DNA from: Daphnia pulex
Lineage: Eukaryota; Arthropoda; Branchiopoda; Diplostraca; Daphniidae
Assembly (NCBI RefSeq): GCF_021134715.1
Contig: NC_060019.1
Span: forward strand, 11,236,001-11,300,000
DNA length: 64,000 nucleotides
Direction: 5' to 3'
This document shows, in pieces, positions 38,101 through 49,296 of the stretch. Positions within the stretch are counted from its first letter, which is position 1. Each line of letters begins with the position of its first letter. The position numbers and the translations under genes were made by a program. The notes beneath the pieces were generated by a model. That model did no database searches. It was not told where the DNA came from and saw nothing but the letters and a program-made list of their open reading frames with translations.

Positions 38101-39535
38101 GCAAAGCTGACCGATGCAACATGCAAAATTTTACCGTTTCCACAACAACAACAACCGTCGCGACGACTGTGGAAACAATCGAAACTACAACGAGTGCTGC
38201 ACCGAGCAGCACTACTACCCCGGCAGTTGATAAACTACACCACACGACATCGCGACTCAGGCCGATGGATTCAACGAGAAAGTCAAATTCATCCATAAGA
38301 AAATCGGACCACTGGCTAATATTATCATGCCTACTTATGCTTATCTTTCGATTGCAAAACAAACTTAATTTTACCGACAAATTGTACAAATGATGGTTAA
38401 ACAGTTAAATTCAATCAAATGCTTCTCACAATCATAACGCTATAATAACTTAATGTTGTTACCACAACAAATGCGGAATACGGAATACAGACCTAATTTT
38501 TAAATATCAGTTTTTCGATTTGTTTGTTTTCCATGAAAAAAATAAATCGGAATGATCCTACCTTGATAGAGGATGTCTTGGTAGTGGACCTTGGATTTAT
38601 CCCTATTTTTCTCTTCCTCTTCTTCCCACACTTGTCTCTGACGTTTTCGGGCTTCTTCGTCTAAGGACAGTATGCTTGGCTCTTCATTGCTGACTTGTAC
38701 ACTAGCTGCAACAAAATTCCCATACGACACAGATGTTGTTGAAGCAACTGGTTGTTTGTTTAGTTCTGCATCTTGCTTTTGAAAAACTGTAAGATCTTTT
38801 TTTAAGCATCTTCTAGTTCTCCCAAATGAGTCTACATAGTCAACCCTGCAAGAAAATCCTATTAATGGAGAATTATTTTTTAAATGCTTTCTAAAAGTAC
38901 CATTCCTCCTCAGGGTTGGTGGTGGCATATTCTTCCTCTCCAGCAGCCTCATCATCGGATGAAGAACTTTCTCTTCTTGGCGTTTTGCTATGTTTTGAAC
39001 TCTGTGCTCGTTTCTCTTTGATGGTGTTTTCAACAACTTTTTGTTGAAAATCTACAAGAAAAACAGACTGATCTTCAGAAATTGTGTCCTCTTGTAAAAG
39101 TGCTTTGTCTCTCGAAAGTCTTTCATACAATTTTGCTTTCTCCTCCAGTATAAGTCGTGACTAGAAATAAATAGCACGATTTACTCACAATTTTTAAAAA
39201 TGAAGGTTTAACTAGTAAAGTTTACCTTGTCTAAAGTTGGCTGATCTTCTGCTATCTGTTCTTCATCACGTTTGGCTCTTAGTTCCACACCACTGTTTTG
39301 TTTTAAAACCACCTTTTTAGTTGGGCGATTTCTGATAGTCTTAAAACCGTCGGTTTTTACCTTTTGAACTTGACTTTGCTTGTTCAATAATTCAGCTTTC
39401 AATGCAACCAGCTACAAAGTAAACCAATATGTATACTAGAATCCTTTCGAAACAAAAGTAGAATGCCTGAAAAAAACTTACTGAACTCGATGATATTTCA
39501 ATCTTTTTGGGACCTTTTTTAATTTCAGAATCCAT
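35172..39535 (-). CDS. Ccdc174: CCDC174-like coiled-coil protein, seven exons
   Basis: Minus-strand exons: 39535-39482, 39411-39226, 39160-38901, 38845-38562, 36265-36053, 35980-35810, 35731-35172. Together they encode 575 residues. Recognisable CCDC174 blocks are SSSLVALKAELLNKQSQVQK near the start, [20 protein letters not shown] across the exon 3/4 join, QEARQHGVGFYSFSKDEEER across the 2.3-kb intron 4, and the Lys/Arg-rich ALEARLKKVRDRKRQK helix. The tail contains SSWVEKKREERKEEFAPPSAF and ends PKWDFSQ. The human protein (about 467 residues) is nuclear and linked to the exon-junction complex. An alternative exon 5 donor a few codons downstream (AGAA|GTGTGA) would keep phase. Intron 4 hosts a gene in the opposite orientation (37,231-38,393). 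Confidence 0.88.
36266..37230. other. CCDC174 intron 4, upstream part; promoter region of the nested Ly6-like gene
   Basis: No independent coding gene is supported. An AAATATATAAATGG stretch directly precedes the nested gene's ATG. Its true promoter and any 5' non-coding exon could lie anywhere in this interval. Confidence 0.4.
37231..38393 (+). CDS. Ly6/uPAR-like three-finger secreted or membrane-anchored protein, nested in a CCDC174 intron
   Basis: Three exons (37231-37303, 37575-37763, 38023-38393) give 210 residues. A signal peptide (MVMGFFRVCLFFLVATITLC) ends near AFA. It is followed by LECAVC, the start of a Ly6/uPAR module, and by cysteines in ...GCSQSN..., ...TCPPESSSCHI..., ...KTCSRISVDDC... 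and ...KYCYCKADRCN. That last C-x-C-(x)4-C-N ending is typical of three-finger domains. A Thr-rich mucin-like stalk and a hydrophobic C-terminal stretch (WLILSCLLMLIFRL) suggest a membrane or GPI anchor. Intron 1 must use a GC donor (CAAG|GCAAGTG) to hold frame; every GT alternative nearby breaks it. The gene lies antisense within CCDC174 intron 4. Insect relatives modulate receptors and septate junctions, but I cannot name an orthologue. Confidence 0.8.
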
Positions 39536-39624
39536 GATTAATACTTCGAACGTTTAAAAACACAGATATGAGAAATCCAAATTTACTGAAAACGTTCCAC
39601 ACGTTAGTGACATTTGTTGTGGTA

Positions 39625-39960
39625 TCAGAAGCGCCATCTACATTCCGACAAAGTTACTGTATTTAAATGATTATCTTTAAATAAGAAAAAAATCGACCAA
39701 TTTCTGCGATTTTTGTCCTCAACCGTGCTCGTCCTTCCTCCAAAATAAAAAATTACACCAATCACACCTTTAGTCCTGTTAAGCCTAAGGGATGTAGCAA
39801 CAAACATGTGGTCAATCGTTATGGCGGTTTTTGGACATTGTGAAATGTAAAACTGAGTGAAGTTGTCGTTAAGCGACATTTCTTCTGAGTCATTTCTACT
39901 GAGGCAGTTACCAAGTACTCGAATCTCGTGAACTAACGACCTTGACAACCCAACTGGCAT
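39625..39960 (-). CDS. Possible small gene or upstream ORF (111 aa), unrecognised
   Basis: An ATG at 39,960 (MPVGLSRSLVHEIRVLGNCL) opens 111 codons ending at 39,625. The sequence is of ordinary complexity, but I recognise no family. It lies on the same strand as CCDC174, only 89 bases ahead of that gene's ATG, and next to the start of the plus-strand gene at 40,088-40,494. It might be a separate gene, the first cistron of a shared transcript, a 5' UTR frame, or chance. Similarity to other crustaceans would be needed to accept it. Confidence 0.25.
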   Translation of the reverse strand: MPVGLSRSLVHEIRVLGNCLSRNDSEEMSLNDNFTQFYISQCPKTAITIDHMFVATSLRLNRTKGVIGVIFYFGGRTSTVEDKNRRNWSIFFLFKDNHLNTVTLSECRWRF

Positions 39961-40493
39961 CTTTTCCAAGTGTTTGTTTAGATATCAGTATACAAAAGTT
40001 ACGAGCCAAAGTTCCTTTATGCTTCGAACCTAGACGGCAGAAGTATTATTCTTTCGTCCTCGTCCTGCTTTTTTAAATTCTAACAAAATGGATACTAGAA
40101 AACACAGTACAGCTGGTTTACCTCAGTCTGCTGAGCTCATGGTAGCATGCAGCTTCCCAAGTAAGTGAATGTTTGATTCTTTCATGTGATAGAGAAAGCC
40201 TCTATATGGGTTGTTGTTGGTTGTATACACGCAACAGCGACTTATTACGTCGAACTTTATATCTTTAAAAGGTTCTTCAGCTCTTGCCTTAGTGTCACCA
40301 CGAATGGCGAAACTCTGCGCCACGATTGAACATGCGCTCAGTTCCATCCCAGTAATAAGAGAGAACCCAAATTTAACAACAACACTGTTATCCTCGCCAT
40401 ACCGAATTTCTTATGGAATGCTGAAGTATAATGTCAATATATAATTAATTCCTTTTTCTACTGCATATAAGATTGAATTTGTATCGCAGCGCC

Positions 40494-41906
40494 ATGACCA
40501 ATCTAACCAAACGACTCATAGCAAATCCTCTTCAAGTGGTGACAGACTATTATGGATCTAGGGAAAGTATCGTGTCCCGTATTTCTGAACTAATAGGCAA
40601 CTTGAGGTTTTCTCTTTCAACTGTAAGCGGACTGACGTGATTCGTTGAACATATTTTAATTTGTATTATTTCTCCAAATTATTTGTCTTCAGATAAGCAG
40701 AAAGCGGGACGAGCCGTGTACCCTTATGCATTTAAATCAATTAGCTAATCAGTTGCAGCAGTTAGCAGAGAACGTCGCTAATCTCCAAGAAACCAATGAA
40801 GAATCCAAGGCAAAGTCCCAACAAGAGAATTTGCTGGCGGAAGTAGGCGACATGAAGGGTTATCTAGAATTACTGGTAATAGACGTTTGTTTTATGTTTT
40901 TTAACCAGGGTAACCATTTTCAATTGATGTTTTATTCAAAGTACCAACAGCTTAAACAGGAAGAGCTAAAGAAAATTCAGATTGAAGAGGAAAATTGCGT
41001 TTTGCGACAGTCGATTGGGAAGTATTCGATGATTGACAGCCAGACAAGTTGGGACATCTCTGTTAAACGAGAAGCGGATGGAATCAGTGACAAATTAAGC
41101 AATTTCTACAGCAGTTTGAGCCATTCAGCTCAACTCAGCACAGCCTGCCTAGTAAAATGTCAACCCTTCTTAACACAAAACACGCTAAACCAAATTTAAA
41201 TCTGAAAAATTGATTGAAATTTCCAGGAATCGAAAGATAAAAATCCCCCTGCCATCGTTGAAACTTCTATGGATGAATTTCGTTTAAAAATAAGCTACTT
41301 GTATCAAGAAGGCAGCATTGCTTGGGCAAGGCCACCCAAAAACGGAGACACCGTCGTTTTTACTTTTCACCAGCCAGTTCTATTAAAAAGGTCAGATTTA
41401 TAGGGAGCAAGTTTCTTTATCGATTTTCTTATTTCAAGGTTTAACAGGTTTAACGTTCTGTTCTTGTTTAGGTTTAAAATAGGAACCGGTCATTACGAAT
41501 ACCCTACAAACAAGTTGAGCGATGCCACGGTTGAAATTCTACTGATGTCGTCGGACATCGAGATAAAAAATCTGGTCGTCACATCAGATGACTATCTAGT
41601 CGTTGGTATGAAGCGATTTACGTTTGAATAGATCCCTTAATTTATACTTCGCTTTATGGTAGGAAAATTTGATGAGTCAGGTTTGGCAGAGGGAAATATT
41701 GACTGGCATACTTTAGGAACTGTTCAACGCTTACGTGTTAACATTCATTCTAATCATCAAAACTGGGTCGTAATGAGTGAGGTAATCCTGAAAATAATTT
41801 TCTGTACAAACCAATTTCATATTTTGGATTTTTGTAGTTGTCACTTGAAACAGTTCCTCTAATGGGCGAAAATATTGGATCGGAAGAAGATTTTGAAAGT
41901 TGGTGA
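40494..41906 (+). CDS. MGAT4 C-terminal (lectin-like) domain protein without a GT54 catalytic domain
   Basis: Exons 40494-40622, 40693-40875, 40942-41151, 41227-41390, 41472-41605, 41663-41781 and 41838-41906 join to 335 residues. Residues 1-174 are mostly predicted coiled coil (LANQLQQLAENVANLQETNEE; QLKQEELKKIQIEEENC). From about 175 the protein matches the C-terminal domain of MGAT4 beta-1,4-GlcNAc-transferases: NPPAIVETSM, SIAWARPPKNGDTVVFTF, IGTGHYEYPTNKLSDATVEI, VGKFDESGLAEGNIDW, LRVNIHSNHQNWVVMSEL. That domain binds glycans in MGAT4A. The catalytic GT54 domain, transmembrane anchor and signal peptide are all missing, and too little upstream DNA (about 950 bp to CCDC174) exists to hold them. 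An upstream exon starting at 40,088 (MDTRKHSTAGLPQSAELMVA) can be spliced in frame only through a weaker donor (40,164). With the strong donor (40,160) it would be a short upstream frame. Confidence 0.8.
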
Positions 41907-42199
41907 GACGAGTAACTTAAGATCCATATCATTACGAAACAATTGTTATCGGGTTTAACACAAGAATTTCTTCGAGAATGGTTACTACAATAATTCTTCT
42001 GAAGATTAGATAGGCACTAAAACCTTTTTGGTACAAAACTCATTGTGATTATCTTTTGGAAAATCACAAAAAATGCAATTTAATTAATGTTGAAAATATA
42101 TACACTCATTATTCAAAACATATATCGCAATAACTTCCTAGAATACGAATTACAAAATTTATATTCCTCATTTTCACTTCTGCATTCTCGGCTTACAAG
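41907..42199. other. Convergent spacer between the MGAT4-domain gene and the senataxin-like gene
   Basis: Only 293 bp separates the two stop codons, so the 3' UTRs of the convergent genes probably abut or overlap. Nothing else seen. Confidence 0.6.
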
Positions 42200-45100
42200 T
42201 TACAACTGCACGTAGTCAACAGGTTTGAGAAGAATATCATACAACATACTTCTTTGGAATTTGCTGGATACTCGATAAATGACTTGGCGTTTATCAGCGT
42301 CAATGACGAAATCTTTCAAAACCTCATTGGTCTGAAGAGTTTTAAGGTTCCCCACAATGAATAGCGACTCGATTGCTCGAGTTAATGCCACGTTCCAATG
42401 ATCGGTTAGCATTGCCAAATTCCTGTCTCTGTCCCGGACTTTGGTTTTGACACAAGAGATTATAACGACATCCATTTCGGTGCCTTGCAAATCTTGCACT
42501 AATCTCACGTCAGTTCGAGTGTAGTCAGACGGAAAACTAAAAGAAAGATTTGTTATAAAGTTTCGAAATTTAAAAAAATTAAGAGCATACAACCTTTCTC
42601 TAATGAGATGACGAATGAGAATTCGTTGCTGATCATAAAAAGTAATAATTCCTATAGTTCTGTCTACCATATTTGGAGAACAAAGCATACACTCAAGGAT
42701 TTTCAGAATCACTTCTGCCTCGGGTTGATTGACAAAATTTGATCTATCCGGAGTTTCAAGACTGTCTCGGACATCTAAAACTCTATAGAGTAAACAAATT
42801 GTTTAAATAACTGGAGAAAAGAACGTACTGTTTAACATGTCTTTATACCTGTACGCATGTAACGGACTGTTTGATTGCAATGTGGGGGACGTAAGCAATC
42901 GATTACCATAGTAATATTTTGACGTCCACTGACAGATTTCAGGAGCCATCCGATGTTGGGTACTCAATGAAAACATCGTGCGCTCATTTTCGCTGCATTC
43001 AATACTCAGATAAGAGTGAAGGCGACTAAACAAAGATTGATCTAGTCGAGATTCTCTCGCTACCTGCAAATAAGGAAGTCTTTATAAGAATGAAAAGCAA
43101 GTATGTAATAGTAAGTAACGTACCGATGAATTGAGGGTAAATGGTGAAAGTTCAACATCACCGACAAGAATGAGCTTTTTCATTCCTAAAGCCAATGGAA
43201 TCAACGTTTGAGGTTCCGTGCATAGTGAAGCGTCATCAATAATGCAGCAGAGGAATGGTCTAGGAATTTGGCCGTTACTATCGCGCTTTCGACTGTTGGC
43301 AAATTTTAAAAATAAGAACTTTAATTATTATCTGAAACAAAACGAAATGTTTGAGTCATACTCGAGGAAAATGGTTTCCATTTCAGGACTACAGCAAGCT
43401 TCCAAAGTTGTACAAATCACATCCGCCTGACAAATGATTCGACGTTTGTCATCTTCAATGATTTTTTCTATCGCCTCCTCTTGACGTTTTTTGATGTCTT
43501 GTGACATAGCAGTGGCCGTTTCAATATCGCCGTTCTTCTCATTCAATATTTCTTCTAAATCTTTAATTCGCTGAGGTGAGAGGAACTAAATAAAACCAAA
43601 TAAACTGTATTAATATAAAGTGTTTTGTAAAGGGCTTAAAAATTTAACTTTTTTACGTATACATACATCTTGATTAAGTTCTTTTATGATAGACTCTTTC
43701 TCACTCTGGAGGTGAACCAATTTCTCTTTAAGAAGATGAAGTTCCTTGCGAGAAGGATTTTCATGTTTAATACGTGATCGTAATTTGGCTAACTTATCTT
43801 CCAGTGTCGCTTCCTTCACATCAGGGTGAAGCCTGGCCCAGCTTCCCATTCGTAGAACTAAAAGTTGCATCACAATTTTTTTTGGTTTAATTTGAAAAAA
43901 AAAAAAAAAAAAAAAAAAAAACTATTTTGATAATTTTACCATTGAATTCAGAGGAGCCTTGATTAAACTTCAGTAAACGACGGGTCATTTCATCGACGGC
44001 TGCGTTTGTAGGAGCGCAATAAAGAACTTTGTTTCGAACATCGCCCATCTTGTGGCCAATTAAATGATTGATAATGTAAACAATCACGTGCGTCTTTCCA
44101 GTACCTGATAAAAACCAAATGTCAAATTAGGTTTACGTTTGATGACAGAACACTGCAAGTTATTACCTGGATATCCTTGAAGAATAGCAATCTTGGGTTC
44201 CTCACTTGACGAGATTAACATGGTTTGCCCGATTGAGTGGTAAGCATCCGTTTGCATCTGGTCCAAATATTCCATCATGAAAAGTGGATGACTGGAAGTC
44301 AGCTCGAACGCAGAAGGCCGCGGGTATAGAATGGCATTACGCAAAGGTGAAACATCAAAGGCCGCTTGGGCGTGAAATAGGTCCATACAGGTGGTAAGCG
44401 AAGCAACTTTCGCTAACGTGCAAATAATATCCTTTTTCCCAGCATAGTTCTTAATGATACGAATTACGATTTCGGCCGAAAAATTAACTTTGTTCTTCGG
44501 CACTAGACTACGGTCGAAATCTGCAAGTCTGAACTCTGTAGTTGTTTTGCAACTTTCCACAAAGCCGAACGGGTGAACGTACTCTCCAGTAGAACGAGTG
44601 AACGTGAAAACGACCAAATCATTCACTGCTGGAGCTTCTGTCTCATGCTCTAACAACAAAGCGCACTGTAAAAGAACGAAATTGTCTTCATTTGTCGATG
44701 ATTTAATCGAGCATTTCCATTCGGGACACTTTCTATCCCTTTGTTTTTGAAGGACCAACGTCGACCACATTTCGTGCAACATAAGGGGATGAAAGATATC
44801 CCTATAGGATTGCATATCACAATACTTGGTCAACACCGGCACGCAAGGCAATTGTGGAATTTCCAAGGGATAAGTTCTATCTTCATCAAGTAACGGCGGA
44901 GGTTCTTTGTTGAAAGTTTGTTGCTAAATAGGTAAAATAAAAATGAGCAGACGAAAGACATAAAGAATTTTAGGTTATACTCTTACCTCAATCCATTTGA
45001 ACTGCCACAATTTGAGCACCCGCATAAGAATTTTATTCTTGAGAGCGCGACTTAAAATTGAAATCGCAGCGGATGGCGTAGTTGGTTGATTCATTGACGA

Positions 45101-46964
45101 AGATGAAGCCTCATTTTCCCTTCTCAATCGTGGATCTCGACTACCTGATGTTATTGCTAGGCGATTCGGCTGTCTTGGGAGGTTATCTCCACGTATGTCA
45201 CGAATGCCAGGGACGTTATCCGAAAAATCAAAGCTAGTCGGTTCAGAAGAAGGCGGTGGAGTAGATCTATCACCACTGAGGTGTTTCTTCCGCTTCGGAG
45301 TAAGTTTTGTCGGAGTCTGCGCCCGTTTGTTAGGTACTTTTGCAGCAGTAATATTCACAGAATTGAGAAAGTCTTCCACCATCATTGAAGCTCGGTTGGT
45401 TGTCGTTAATTTAACCTATAAATAAATGAGCAATTAATGTCAGTTTAATTTTCCTGTTTTGTAATAATACCGGGAGTCTTGATCGGGTGGACGATTGATT
45501 TTTATCCTGAGCGGACGAAACCTCCGACTCCATTTCGGAAGAAGGCTGGGGTGTTGGTGTTTCACTGTTACTTGAACTTGATGGTGGGCGGGCAGCCGAG
45601 GAAGCAGCATCGTCGACAGGGTCAGACGTCACAGGATCAGTCGAATCCTGAGGAAACTTAACAACCTGGAACTTGCTCTTTTTCGCAGGAAGATTTGCTG
45701 TCCCATTAATGTCTGCTATTTCATCAATAGGAAGTGGGCGCTTCTGCCCGGCTCTAACGTCCTCAGTAGGTTCGGGTGTGGTCCAACTGGGATCTCTTTC
45801 AGTATAATCACAGAGTGGCTCACCATCGTCATCATCTCCAAAGTCATCATTGTTATTCAAAGATTCATTCGCGTGGCATCCAGTAAGCATTGGAATCTCT
45901 TCATCGCTTGACATGTCACTGACGTCAGTATTTTCACGAGAGTAATCTTGCTTCCTCGCAGCGACAGCGGCGACTGCTGCCGCTGCTGCAGCCTTCTCCC
46001 TTTCCAACTTTCGATATTCTTCTTCAAGGTCTGTTGGTGTAGAATAATAGGCGGAATTTGTAGCAGGCGGTGAAATATCATTTCCCAAAGCTGAATCTTC
46101 TTCTTCGTCGTCTTTACGTTCCGATGAGATCAACTGCTGCTCAGGAGAGATTCTGGGTGTTTCATTATCATCTGGAATACCGTCCGCTGTTTGGTTTTCT
46201 TCACCATTTTTAAGTGATGGAGTAGGAGATGGAGGAGGAGAGGCTCGTCCGGGAGATGGGAGACCAACAGTAGAACCAGAGTCGATAGAGCAGCGGTCAT
46301 CTTCAATTGGTTCGGAAGATGGATTAAAATCGTTCTCGTCGATAGGCTCAGATTTAATTCGTACTACTGGAACAGTACTAGGTTCTTCAGTGGTTGTATT
46401 TGCCTCACTCAAAAACCGAGTTTTCCAATCGATATTTTCTCCAATTCCAAGTTCATCTATTTCATTTTTAACATTTTCGACGTTGATGTCAATGGTTGAT
46501 TGAAGAACTTCTTCGGTGTGCACTAATTCGTTATTTGTCAGATCAGGAGGAAATGCTTCATTGGAAATATCTTCATCCATGTCATCATCACGTTCCATAA
46601 TGGGATTTGAGGTCATGCGGGGATCCCTTGCAAGATGGAAAGATTTTCTTTGAGTATCTGGCTTTTCCCTTTTGGGGAGCACCAGTGGAACATGGTGATT
46701 TGATTCAGCATAAACCATTTCAACCGTGTCTTCATTTGAAGTATTTCTTAATGGACGCCGAGTCAACGGTTGTTCTAAAGTATTGACATAACGACCAGCA
46801 GTACTAGGTACTGCATCATCTTGTTTCCTCGAAGATGAGCCTTGATTGTCTGAATCAGCATTTTTCTTTTTGGATGACTTCTGAGTTCTATTTCGCTTTC
46901 CATGAGGTTTGGATTTTGAAGCGTCATTACCATTAGAGTGTTTTGATTTTGAGTTGTTCATCAT
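42200..46964 (-). CDS. Setx: Senataxin/Sen1-like SF1B helicase, ten coding exons, atypical motifs II and III
   Basis: Minus-strand exons: 46964-45471, 45415-44987, 44923-44167, 44104-43940, 43857-43667, 43585-43362, 43292-43124, 43063-42849, 42782-42594, 42536-42200. All join in phase to 1,389 residues. The first 640 residues are acidic, Ser/Pro-rich and probably disordered. The Sen1-type fold begins with SYRDIFHPLMLHEMWSTLV. Helicase motifs follow: I GYPGTGKTHV (about 891-900), Ia YCAPTNAAVDEM, II IIDDAS (1104-1109), III LVGDVELSPF (1129-1138), IV STQHRMAPEICQW, V LQGTEMDVVIISCV, VI DHWNVALTRA. Senataxin unwinds RNA:DNA hybrids and aids transcription termination. Here the motif II glutamate is Asp and the motif III GDPxQLPP is GDVELSPF. 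The exon with the start codon begins at an acceptor (46,996), so a non-coding first exon lies upstream. ATG 46,961 is an alternative start. Confidence 0.88.
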
Positions 46965-48691
46965 TTTGAAACAACCTAAACCTGAGTTTCCAAAATCTGC
47001 AATCACATATGAAACAGTTAGATTAATTTTGACGTAAAAGTAAGAAAATATTCACAATATCACACAGAAAAGTAAAAAACGGCTTAGAGGCAACATAACC
47101 TGATTCGTAAGACACATTGACTCAAAAAATTTAATAAAAGACAAGAAGGCTTGTTTTAGTAGGTTTCTCTATTCTCTACCATCATCATTAAGAAAAGGAA
47201 ACAAAATAAAAATTGCAGAACCATTTCATAATTTAAAAATAAAAATGCTTAGATATGGTGCTTCGGCAATCTATGTGGTAATAGTTTTTAAGTACAACAT
47301 AATAACAGTTCATACTTGGAAACACAGGCTGAAGTTTTAAATTTTTTGGGTCGAGTCTTTTAAATTTCAATTAATTTCTACTTTGATTCCCGAAAGCGAA
47401 CACGATTCAACAATTACACTTAACACTGCGTGCATTCCAAACAAAAATTGGACACACGTCAGTCGAGTGAGTCGACAGAGTTAAAGCAGAATAGCAGACG
47501 ACACAAAAATTTCAAAATGTTTTGCTCGGTTAACTATTTATCGTCGTTTCTCATTTTCGATTAACATTAATTCATTTTCATTACACTTAAAAAAAAATAA
47601 TAAAGCCTTAGAAGAATTTCAAAGTGATGTCAGCAAAAATTTGTTCATAAAACTATTAATTTTATATCTTGATTTTTATTTTTTAAAATATACTTATATC
47701 AGTATAATTGGGTTTGGCAACCGGTTAGCACCTTTTCTCAAACCGGCTCTGCTCAAACTGCTCTTAAATTTGAAACAGGTCTTGGTTGCACAACCGAATA
47801 AATCTCACTTTTTAAAGGAAAAAAAAATATACCATGTCTCCTTGAAGGTTTTCGAAGAAATGGCCTTCCTTTGAAGGACATTGGTTTTCAGATATAATAG
47901 TTCTAATCAACGCATGCGATACATTACAGTTGGACACTCAGACGGGAAATCGAAATCGAAACCCATGAATTTATTATCGTAGCAGCCCATGCACTCCAAT
48001 TTCTACAGCCAATCAAAGTTTTTTTTTAAACAATAACAACTGGAAAACGTGCCCTCAAAATCAGAAATGAAAGAAACAAAATTGATACGAGAGCTTTGTG
48101 TCTCATAATTAGGCTAATAAGCGTTTCATTTATAACAGCACGCACGCTTTTTATAAAGAAATACCGTACACTATTGCAATTGATAGCCATATCAATTGCA
48201 TATAAAAATAGAAATTATTCGATGGATAAACTATAACAAATACGTAGACATCTGTCCTCTGTATAATTTAATGAATGTTGAACATTTAACCCATATTGCG
48301 TGAGCACTACATTTAACTGGTTCGATCGTTACCCAACTTTCCCAATCATTTAATATACAAAGTCCAGTATTTTCCGGATGAGTTTAGTCCATATGACGTC
48401 TAAAATAAAAACCAGATAGACCTGGTTCATAGGGTAGTGTTCTTGGTAGTGTTCGTTGCTTCGTCGTTAAGAAGAAAGATGAAAAAGGTCACGCCGTCAT
48501 GCTATCAGCATTTAGGCGGGGAAGGAGTCGGAGGGAAAGGAGCTGCTGAGTCTTATAAGAGAAACCAGTAGAGACCAAACCCAGGCGTACTACGACGCAC
48601 TGCTGTTATGGCCCATTTCCCTCCCTTTTTATTTTCAGACGATTGTTTTTTCAAGGGCCTTCCTTCTCCATCTAACACGGAGATGGGGACG
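46965..48691. other. Intergenic region upstream of the senataxin-like gene
   Basis: It should contain the non-coding first exon and promoter of the senataxin-like gene (minus strand) and, at its right end, the promoter of the small secreted-protein gene. No further coding gene seen; the open frames are AT-rich and short. Confidence 0.4.
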
Positions 48692-48698
48692 GTATAAA
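48692..48698 (+). promoter_or_regulatory. TATA box of the small secreted-protein gene
   Basis: GGTATAAAAAGG lies about 98 bp before the ATG. The transcription start would fall near 48,720, where CAGCAATCATTCG could act as initiator. A strong TATA box fits an abundantly or inducibly expressed small secreted product. Confidence 0.6.
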
Positions 48699-48789
48699 AA
48701 GGAATAGTTTCTTCGTCCAGCAATCATTCGCTCTTGCTTCTCAGCAGCATCTTCTACTACATTCCAACGTAAACGAGGACTTCCAGAAA

Positions 48790-49296
48790 ATGAACTTTAT
48801 TCGCATTGTGGTAACCATCATTTATAGTGAACTATTCACTTCTTTTATAACGAATATGTCAGCTAACTTTAATTTCATTGCAGATGTTCTTCGCCGTCTG
48901 CCTTTCTATGATCGCCGTCATCGTTGCCAATCCAACCCCGGCCGACAACGAAGGAGGTAAAATTTTGCGACTTGAAAATGTTGTTATGAGAAACTTTAGA
49001 AATTTATCGCATCAATGTTTTTTTTATTTACAGGAGTTGCTAGTGCCAGAGATCAACGTCAACGTAAGTTATTTTATTTAGTTCAAACTTCATAAAAACA
49101 AAATACTAATAATTTTCTATAAATATCGTACGTGCAGGAAAATTGTGTTTAGATTCTCAATGCTCCCACATTCGCTGGACCCGATAAACCAGTTGCCACG
49201 GAACATATAATACCGGACTATAGCCCAGTCATAAAAAGACGGCCGTTCCTTCGTATATTGAGGTTCTCCAAAAAGGAACTGTTATTGACGGGTTAA
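48790..49296 (+). CDS. Small secreted peptide precursor, alternative 3' structures possible
   Basis: Exon 1 (48790-48810, MNFIRIV) and exon 2 (48884-48956) give a clear signal peptide, MNFIRIVMFFAVCLSMIAVI, followed by VANPTPADNEG. Two ways of continuing keep frame. Preferred: exon 3 49044-49063 and exon 4 49153-49296. This yields 85 residues ending ...PEINVNILNAPTFAG...PVIKRRPFLRILRFSKKELLLTG, with dibasic sites. Alternative: exon 3 from the nearer acceptor (49034-49063) and exon 4 49138-49187. This yields 57 residues ending ...RQRKLCLDSQCSHIRWTR. The first is favoured because it uses a 47-codon open stretch in the last exon; the second because it uses the first AG after the pyrimidine tract. 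A poly-A signal (CAATAAATG) lies near 49,508. I recognise no family; a peptide hormone, antimicrobial or cuticle-associated role are all possible. Confidence 0.55.

Noticed and set aside
40088-40164. ATG at 40,088 as the certain start of the MGAT4-domain protein
   Set aside because: In-frame joining needs a weaker donor at 40,164. The strong donor at 40,160 leads to an immediate stop. The ATG at 40,494 was therefore used and the upstream exon left open.
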